From the NCBI GenBank assembly GCA_017880715.1, contig JADGRT010000185.1:1-6435 (forward strand): a DNA stretch of 6,435 nucleotides, written 5' to 3'. The number at the start of each line of letters is the position of its first letter. Positions within the stretch are counted from its first letter, which is position 1. Shown here piece by piece: positions 1 to 4,512 of the stretch. This DNA comes from Verrucomicrobiia bacterium. Its GTDB lineage: Bacteria > Verrucomicrobiota > Verrucomicrobiia > Limisphaerales > UBA1319. Under the pieces are notes generated by a model. That model was not told the origin of the DNA. It saw nothing but the letters and a program-made list of their open reading frames with translations, and did not search any database. A program made the position numbers and the translations under genes.

Positions 1-135
1 GGGGATCGCTTCCAGGGCGGCTTCGGCGTTGGCATATTGACTGAGGCAGTGGAAACCTGCCGCCCGGCTGATCACGCGGGCCAGGGTGCCGCGCAACGGG
101 TCGCTATCTTCGACAATGGAGACGGTAATGGGCAT
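1..135 (-). CDS. Response regulator, N-terminal part (receiver domain; probable NarL/FixJ type), cut by window edge
   Basis: The first 45 codons of a response regulator are present; the rest lies beyond base 1. The protein begins MPITVSIVEDSDPLRGTLAR. It shows the first beta strand of a receiver domain (TVSIVED), the acidic pair E9/D10 that binds magnesium, and the usual alpha-1 helix starting with PLR. The phosphoacceptor aspartate (normally near residue 55) and any output domain are outside the window. It lies 102 bp downstream of, and on the same strand as, a HisKA_3 sensor kinase; such kinases normally partner NarL/FixJ regulators with a LuxR-type DNA-binding domain, so that output is inferred, not seen. 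The ATG at 135 is chosen because the receiver fold starts right after it; no good Shine-Dalgarno precedes it. A near-consensus promoter at 176-204 would give a leader of about 30 nt, so this gene can be transcribed without the kinase. Confidence 0.88.
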   Translation of the reverse strand, partial: MPITVSIVEDSDPLRGTLARVISRAAGFHCLSQYANAEAALEAIP

Positions 136-175
136 GATCGGATTCCAGTAAAAACTCGCCAGCAAAACCAGGGTA

Positions 176-204
176 ATTTTATTCCGTTTTCTTGCTTATG
201 TCAA
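176..204 (-). promoter_or_regulatory. Sigma70-type promoter for the response regulator gene
   Basis: On the minus strand the gap between the kinase stop and the regulator start holds TTGACA (204-199, a perfect -35), a 17-base spacer, and TAAAAT (181-176, five of six matches to the -10). The surroundings are AT-rich in an otherwise GC-rich window. Transcription would start at about 169, some 33 bases before the regulator ATG at 135. Spacing, orientation and position all fit. Activity and the sigma factor used are inferred. Confidence 0.72.
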
Positions 205-237
205 TTTTTTGTCCGGTTTGCGTTCGGTTCACCGCTC

Positions 238-3200
238 CTACAGTGGCGCGATCAGACGAATCACAGTTCCCTTTTCGGTCGCGGGCAGCAGGCTGAAACT
301 GCCGCCAATGTCCTCCATCCGTTTGCGCATGTTGCGCAGGCCGTTTCGGGTTTGAGCCGCCTTTTCGTCCAGACCCGCCAAACCGCGACCGTTGTCTTCG
401 ATTTCCAGAATGAACCGGGTCGGCTCCAATTTAAGCCGAATCCAGACCGAGGTGGCCTTGGCATGTCGAACGACGTTGGTAATCGCTTCTTTGGAAGCCA
501 AAAATACATTGTGCCGCACTTCGGGTGGAATCGCTACGACGGGCAGTTGGACGGGCACATCGAGCCGATATCGCAAACCCGCGACCGCGAGGTATTCCTG
601 GGCGTATTTGCATACATAAGTGACCAGGCCGTCCAGGGAGTCATTCGTGGGATTCACCGCCCAGACGATTTCATCGAGGGCATGCGAGGTATCGCGCGCG
701 GTCTGGGTGATTTGGCGGGCGTGGCCGACAACTTCTTCCGGGAACGCTTTGTCACTTTCCACCAGTTCGCCCAATAGGGAGACCTGGGTGAGGTTGGCGC
801 CGAGTTGATCATGGATGTCACGAGCAATCCGCGAGCGTTCTTTCTCGAGTGCTTCCTGTTGTTTCAACCTTTCCAGTTGCCGCTGCAATTTCTGGGTGGA
901 CAGGTAATGAACCACGGCGATGATGGATCCCAGCAGACCGGCGGCGGTGATGCCCAGGAACCACCCAGTCTGCCAAAAGGGGGGCTCCACCGTGATGGCC
1001 AGGACGCTGCCCACCGGGTTCCACACTCCGTCCTCGTTGCAGGCCGTCACGTGGAAACGATAATGCCCCGGCGACAGTTTAGGGTAGTGGGCGATGCGGG
1101 TATCGCCGGCTTCCGTCCAAGTGGTTTTGTTGGTTTCGTAGTCTTCCAACCGATACTTGAAGCGCGCCCGATCCGGAGCCGTGAGATTAAGGCTGGTGTA
1201 ATGAATCTCCAACTGTTCCTTGCCGGGCGGGATCGTCACGGCTTGCAGTCGTCCGGCGAGCAGGCGGTTGGTGTTCTGCGTCTGGCCTTCGACCAGCACC
1301 ATCTCAATGATGACCGGCGGCGGATTGGTGTTGAAGTTCAGCCGCGCCGGGTTGACCGACGCCAAGCCTTTGGTGGTTGGAAACCAGAGCTTGCCCTCGC
1401 GGGTGCGACAGGCTCCAGGCTGGGAATCCGGGGTGCATTCACGCGTGGGCAGGCCGTCCGGTTTTTCGTAGGCACGGCCGGCGATCACCTTTGTCAAACC
1501 GTTCGCAAAGTCGTTCAACGTCTGCCTGGCCACGCGCATGAGACCGGCATTGGATCCAATCCAAAAGCAGCCTTGGTCATCCGCGATCACATAGCGGATG
1601 CTGTTGCCGATAAGACCCTCATGGGTCGTATAACAGGTCCAATTTCCGCCGTAGAACCGGGCCAAGCCGCTGCGGAGAGTTCCAATCCATAAGACTCCGT
1701 CCCCGTCCGCGTAGAGCGAGGAAATGTCGTCGCTGGGGAGGCCACCCGCTTGTTTGCGGAACGGGGTGAATTGGCCATCCCGCAAACGGTTTAAGCCACC
1801 CCCGGAGGTGCCCACCCAAAGATTTCCCTCGCGATCTTCGGTGATGGCCCGGATGGCATCGGCCGACAATCCGTCCCGGGTCGTAAACACTTTCCAGGCG
1901 CGTTCATCCCAGCGCGCCAAGCCGCCTTGCGTTCCTGCCCATACATTGTCTTGACGGTCCTGATACAGGGCATAAACCGGCCGACTAATCCCTTCGAATT
2001 TCGGATCCGGCTGGAACCGGTCATTCTGCAACTGGAACAATCCGCCCAAAGTGCCGGCCCAGACACGCTGTTGACGATCCACGAACATGGCCCGGACGGA
2101 CGGGTTGAACAAGCCCTGGCCGGCATCGAATCGTTTCAAGTTGCCGCCTTTCCAATAATTGGCGCCACTGCCGTTGCAGCCAATCCATAAGCCACCTTGG
2201 TCATCTTCGCACACCGATTGCACCACCCAGCCCTGCGATGCCTCCAGCGTGTCGAAAACCTGTCGTTTGATGCGGTTCAAACCGCCGTTGTCGGTCCCCA
2301 CCCAAAGCGTGCCCTCGCGATCCACCTGCAGCGAAAGGACATAATCGTGAGACAAGCCCTGGTTGGTGGAAATGCAGGTGGCCTGGCCGTCTGAATCAAA
2401 CCAGAACAGCCCGGCTCCCTTGGTTCCAACCAACAAGTTGCCCTCCAAATCCTCGCAGGCCGAGGAAACATGGGCGTTGGTCCAAGGGTACGCTCCCCAA
2501 TCCCGATCGAGACGGTTCGCGCGCCATTTTTGAACCCGGCCATCAGCCAGCCGCCAGTAGCCGCCGCGCTGGCTGGCGAGCAGGAAATCCAGCTTGTTCA
2601 CCGGCAGGCTTTCATCCACGGGAAGCTCGAGTGACCCAGGATTCGCAGTTCGGCTCAGCGAAAACAGGCTGCTATCGACACCCACCCAGACGGGTCCGTT
2701 GGTTTCCGCGATGATGGCCCGGCAGTTGCTGTCCCGGCCTCGATCCACCAAAAAAGAAGGCTGGAGGTGGCCGTTCTCATAACGCCACAGTTCGCCATTC
2801 GCCGTATAAAGCCATACGACGCCCTGGGCATCTTCACAGGCCGAAACCAGCCGCCGTTCCTTGCCGCCCTGTCCTAGGGGCAGACGGTTCGCCTGGCCGT
2901 CCTTGAACAACGTGGTGCCGGCCGTTTCGGTGCCAACCCAGAGGTTGCTCCGGCTGTCCTCGAAAAGGCTGACAATCCGGCTGCTGTTTAATCCCGGCGT
3001 ATTGCTCTCATCAAACACCGTGAAGCGGATGCCATCGAAACGCACCAGGCCGTTGAGGGTTCCCAGCCAGAGGTAGCCGTCCCGGGTTTGAGTCAGCGAC
3101 AGGATGGAACCCTGCGGCAAGCCATCGTCTGTTTCCCAAGGTTTGATGGTGTAAGGCACGCCCGCGTGGATGAAAGTGCCTGACGCACCCCAAAGAGCGG

Positions 3201-3258
3201 GGGCCGGATTGACGAGCAATCCCACGCTGACGGCAAGAATCCAACAATGCTTCGGCAT
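238..3258 (-). CDS. Sensor histidine kinase: two beta-propellers (Reg_prop), Y_Y_Y domain, one TM, HisKA_3 and HATPase_c
   Basis: A 1006-residue membrane sensor kinase that should detect an external ligand and phosphorylate a separate regulator. A signal peptide occupies about residues 1-25. Residues 45-640 hold some 14 propeller repeats with LWVGT..GGL-type cores (near 64, 107, 149, 191, 235, 276, 319, 358, 400, 440, 481, 524, 566, 625), enough for two seven-bladed propellers. A Y_Y_Y domain spans about 676-757, one membrane helix 764-785, then a coiled stretch 787-806. The HisKA_3 H-box RIARDIHDQLG places the phosphoacceptor at H816. The ATPase has an N-box with N928, G1 (DNGRG, 955-959) and G2 (NGLRNM, 972-977). 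All key residues are present. There is no receiver or AraC domain, unlike the fused hybrid systems of Bacteroides, so the regulator downstream is the likely partner. The frame is open upstream to 3549, but the start at 3258 is chosen because a signal peptide follows directly and the upstream part overlaps ppk2. Propeller kinases of this type often sense glycans; the ligand here is unknown. Confidence 0.93.
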   Translation of the reverse strand: MPKHCWILAVSVGLLVNPAPALWGASGTFIHAGVPYTIKPWETDDGLPQGSILSLTQTRDGYLWLGTLNGLVRFDGIRFTVFDESNTPGLNSSRIVSLFEDSRSNLWVGTETAGTTLFKDGQANRLPLGQGGKERRLVSACEDAQGVVWLYTANGELWRYENGHLQPSFLVDRGRDSNCRAIIAETNGPVWVGVDSSLFSLSRTANPGSLELPVDESLPVNKLDFLLASQRGGYWRLADGRVQKWRANRLDRDWGAYPWTNAHVSSACEDLEGNLLVGTKGAGLFWFDSDGQATCISTNQGLSHDYVLSLQVDREGTLWVGTDNGGLNRIKRQVFDTLEASQGWVVQSVCEDDQGGLWIGCNGSGANYWKGGNLKRFDAGQGLFNPSVRAMFVDRQQRVWAGTLGGLFQLQNDRFQPDPKFEGISRPVYALYQDRQDNVWAGTQGGLARWDERAWKVFTTRDGLSADAIRAITEDREGNLWVGTSGGGLNRLRDGQFTPFRKQAGGLPSDDISSLYADGDGVLWIGTLRSGLARFYGGNWTCYTTHEGLIGNSIRYVIADDQGCFWIGSNAGLMRVARQTLNDFANGLTKVIAGRAYEKPDGLPTRECTPDSQPGACRTREGKLWFPTTKGLASVNPARLNFNTNPPPVIIEMVLVEGQTQNTNRLLAGRLQAVTIPPGKEQLEIHYTSLNLTAPDRARFKYRLEDYETNKTTWTEAGDTRIAHYPKLSPGHYRFHVTACNEDGVWNPVGSVLAITVEPPFWQTGWFLGITAAGLLGSIIAVVHYLSTQKLQRQLERLKQQEALEKERSRIARDIHDQLGANLTQVSLLGELVESDKAFPEEVVGHARQITQTARDTSHALDEIVWAVNPTNDSLDGLVTYVCKYAQEYLAVAGLRYRLDVPVQLPVVAIPPEVRHNVFLASKEAITNVVRHAKATSVWIRLKLEPTRFILEIEDNGRGLAGLDEKAAQTRNGLRNMRKRMEDIGGSFSLLPATEKGTVIRLIAPL

Positions 3259-3279
3259 ATCCAGTCTTTGACTCCGCTG

Positions 3280-3367
3280 AAAAACCCCGTAGCGGCGACT
3301 CGGCAGAGCGCCGCCAATTTCCCGGTTTCGGTCCAAAAGTGCGGCGCTCTGCCGAGACGCCGCTACG
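3280..3367 (-). terminator. Possible rho-independent terminator or attenuator of ppk2 built on the palindrome
   Basis: In the ppk2 transcript the palindrome forms a long GC-rich hairpin starting 28 bases after the ppk2 stop. On the minus strand it is followed by GGG and then five T (3284-3280). This resembles an intrinsic terminator, although the T-run is short and the stem is longer than usual. It could separate ppk2 from the kinase or only reduce readthrough. The kinase promoter is not apparent in the 29 bases left before its start, so partial readthrough is plausible. Confidence 0.35.
3288..3367. repeat. Large palindromic element (27-bp arms, 26-nt loop), REP/MITE-like
   Basis: The left arm 3288-3314 and right arm 3341-3367 are reverse complements over 27 bp with a single A:A mismatch (3298/3357), separated by a 26-base loop. 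The left arm begins CGTAGCGGCG and ends CAGAGCGCCGC. The element fills most of the 136-bp gap between ppk2 and the kinase and lies outside both genes. Such near-perfect GC-rich arms suggest a mobile or dispersed extragenic palindrome rather than an ordinary terminator. I recall very similar palindromes scattered through Pedosphaera-like Verrucomicrobia genomes, but this was not checked. It would form a strong hairpin in RNA from either strand. Confidence 0.85.
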
Positions 3368-3394
3368 CCCGCAAGGTGCAGAAAACTCGTCGCG

Positions 3395-4297
3395 TCACTT
3401 CTTCCGCAGGGCTGCCCTGGCAGCGGCGAGTTCCTTGAGTCTGGCTCGGGGGACCTCGGGAAACTTCGGATTGAGTTCGGCCAGGGTTTCGATGACGGCG
3501 GCGGCCACGACCATCCGGGTGAACCACTTGTTGTCGGCCGGGACCACATACCAGGGCACGGTTTCGGTCGCCGTATGCCGGATCATCTCTTCGTAAGCAT
3601 CCATATACGGGTCCCAAAAGCGGCGTTCCTGCAGGTCGGTTGCCGAAAATTTCCAGTGTTTATCCGGATTGTCCAGGCGTTCGAGGAAGCGGTTCTTTTG
3701 TTCCTTTTTGGAGACGTGCAGGAAGAACTTGAGGAGGACCACGCCGTTGTTGGCGAGGTATTGTTCAAAATTGCGGATATCCTTGTAGCGTTCCTTCCAG
3801 ATGCGGTCGGTGATGAGTTCGCGTGGAAGTCTCTGCTGGTCGAGGAACTCCGGATGCACGCGGACGATGAGGACCTCCTCGTAATAGGAGCGGTTGAAGA
3901 TGCCAATGTTGCCGCGGTTCGGCAGGGCTTTCATGCTTCGCCACAGATAGTCGTGATCGAACTCTTCGCTGGACGGGGCCTTGAAGGAATGCACCTGGCA
4001 GCCCTGCGGGTTTACGCCGGACATGACATGCTTGATAACGCCATCCTTGCCGGCAGCGTCCATCGCCTGAAAGATGAGCAACAACGCCCGTTGATCTTCG
4101 GCGTAGAGCCGCTCCTGGAGCGCGGCCAACGTTTGCACATCGATTAGCAGCTCCTGCTTGGCTTTGGGTTTGGCATCGGTTTTGAGTCCCAGCGTTTCCG
4201 TCGGATCGATGCTTTTAAGACGAAAGGCCTTGCCTTGGGTGATGCGGAACGGCGCCGTAAGTTTACGGGCTTTTTGGGCGATTTCTTTCGTGTTCAT
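3395..4297 (-). CDS. ppk2: PPK2-family polyphosphate kinase (polyphosphate:nucleotide phosphotransferase)
   Basis: A 300-residue cytoplasmic enzyme that transfers phosphate between polyphosphate and nucleotides. Visible motifs are the Walker A loop MDAAGKDG (79-86), followed by GVNPQGCQV (94-102) typical of the family; the Walker B region IGIFNRSYYEEVLIVRVH (131-148); and a basic lid segment around 197-231 containing KKEQKNRFLERLDNP and WKFS. Length matches single-domain PPK2 proteins and no key element is missing. The MDAAGKDG form of Walker A and the NPQGC segment point to the group that phosphorylates AMP and/or ADP (class III-like); the exact substrate is inferred. The ATG at 4297 is chosen over an in-frame TTG at 4318. 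It has no Shine-Dalgarno of its own but overlaps the stop of a short upstream ORF by four bases (ATGA), so its translation may be coupled. The kinase gene follows after the palindrome. Confidence 0.95.
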   Translation of the reverse strand: MNTKEIAQKARKLTAPFRITQGKAFRLKSIDPTETLGLKTDAKPKAKQELLIDVQTLAALQERLYAEDQRALLLIFQAMDAAGKDGVIKHVMSGVNPQGCQVHSFKAPSSEEFDHDYLWRSMKALPNRGNIGIFNRSYYEEVLIVRVHPEFLDQQRLPRELITDRIWKERYKDIRNFEQYLANNGVVLLKFFLHVSKKEQKNRFLERLDNPDKHWKFSATDLQERRFWDPYMDAYEEMIRHTATETVPWYVVPADNKWFTRMVVAAAVIETLAELNPKFPEVPRARLKELAAARAALRKK

Positions 4298-4431
4298 GAT
4301 GGTGGCTTTCGTTGGCAATGAGGCAAGCGGCTCTCATCCCGCTGCTTAATATCGCCAATCTTTCGCCCGAGTCCAGATTGAATTCTCTGAATTCCAACCT
4401 CTTCCGCAGCGTCTGATCTTGCCCTGATCAT
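4294..4431 (-). CDS. Short ORF (45 aa) between a leader ORF and ppk2, possible coupling peptide
   Basis: A 45-codon ORF starting MIRARSDAAEEVGIQRIQSG. Its ATG (4431-4429) shares one base with the stop of the upstream 20-codon ORF (TGATG), and its stop (4296-4294) overlaps the ppk2 ATG by four bases (ATGA). It has no Shine-Dalgarno. The peptide is basic and polar with no domain, signal or membrane segment that I recognise. The stop/start joints on both sides are what translationally coupled genes look like, and would explain how ppk2 is translated without its own ribosome site. Against a real gene: it is short, its codon use is not clearly coding, and overlaps of this kind can arise by chance. 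It could equally be ppk2 leader sequence. Confidence 0.3.
   Translation of the reverse strand: MIRARSDAAEEVGIQRIQSGLGRKIGDIKQRDESRLPHCQRKPPS
4378..4397. promoter_or_regulatory. Paired GAATTC palindromes in the divergent intergenic region, possible operator
   Basis: Two GAATTC palindromes (4380-4385 and 4389-4394) lie three bases apart, flanked by TT and CAA, so the 20-base stretch is an imperfect dyad. It sits in the gap between the divergent ppk2 side and the secreted protein gene, and inside the 45-codon ORF. A regulator binding site is possible but no known operator is matched; chance is a fair alternative. I saw no convincing -35/-10 pair in 4298-4512 on either strand. Confidence 0.15.
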
Positions 4432-4493
4432 CAGTTTGCTATTGCGTTGTAGTGCGGCAAAAAATTAGGCTTCTGCCGGGCGGCTTTAGTCAT
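4431..4493 (-). CDS. 20-aa leader-type ORF behind a strong Shine-Dalgarno
   Basis: A 20-codon ORF (MTKAARQKPNFLPHYNAIAN) preceded by AAGGAGG at an ideal five-base distance from its ATG. This is the best ribosome binding site I see in the window, while the large genes have poor ones. Its stop touches the start of the next short ORF, which in turn touches ppk2. It may be a leader peptide that recruits ribosomes to the ppk2 message, or the remaining start of a gene whose rest has been lost. I do not recognise the peptide. It has no run of a single amino acid as in classic attenuator leaders. Its start codon overlaps, on the opposite strand, an alternative start of the secreted protein gene. Confidence 0.4.
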   Translation of the reverse strand: MTKAARQKPNFLPHYNAIAN

Positions 4494-4498
4494 GGTTT

Positions 4499-4505
4499 CC
4501 TCCTT
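4499..4505 (-). promoter_or_regulatory. Perfect Shine-Dalgarno (AAGGAGG) for the leader ORF
   Basis: Minus strand AAGGAGG, then AAACC, then ATG at 4493. It decides the start of the 20-codon ORF. The same bases read on the plus strand are a pyrimidine run (CCTCCTT) just before the secreted protein start, which therefore has no Shine-Dalgarno there. Confidence 0.6.
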
Positions 4506-4512
4506 TTTTGGC

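Noticed and set aside
37..777. A 246-codon open frame on the plus strand
   Set aside because: It lies opposite the conserved catalytic end of the kinase and the regulator start; no recognisable protein.
805..1692. A 295-codon open frame on the plus strand
   Set aside because: Antisense to the kinase Y_Y_Y, membrane and propeller regions; composition is that of a shadow.
3259..3549. 97 extra codons at the N-terminus of the kinase frame
   Set aside because: They run through the palindrome and the 3' end of ppk2 in another frame, and would bury the signal peptide that begins at the ATG at 3258.
3575..4147. A 190-codon open frame on the plus strand
   Set aside because: Antisense to ppk2, whose Walker A and B motifs are clear; no known domain.
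4298..4318. TTG at 4318 as ppk2 start, adding seven residues
   Set aside because: A rarer start codon with no better ribosome site; the ATG at 4297 has the ATGA overlap and the usual family length.
4435..4470. TTGCTA and a following A-rich stretch as a promoter for the secreted protein
   Set aside because: The -10 match is poor and the spacing is not right for the better candidates.
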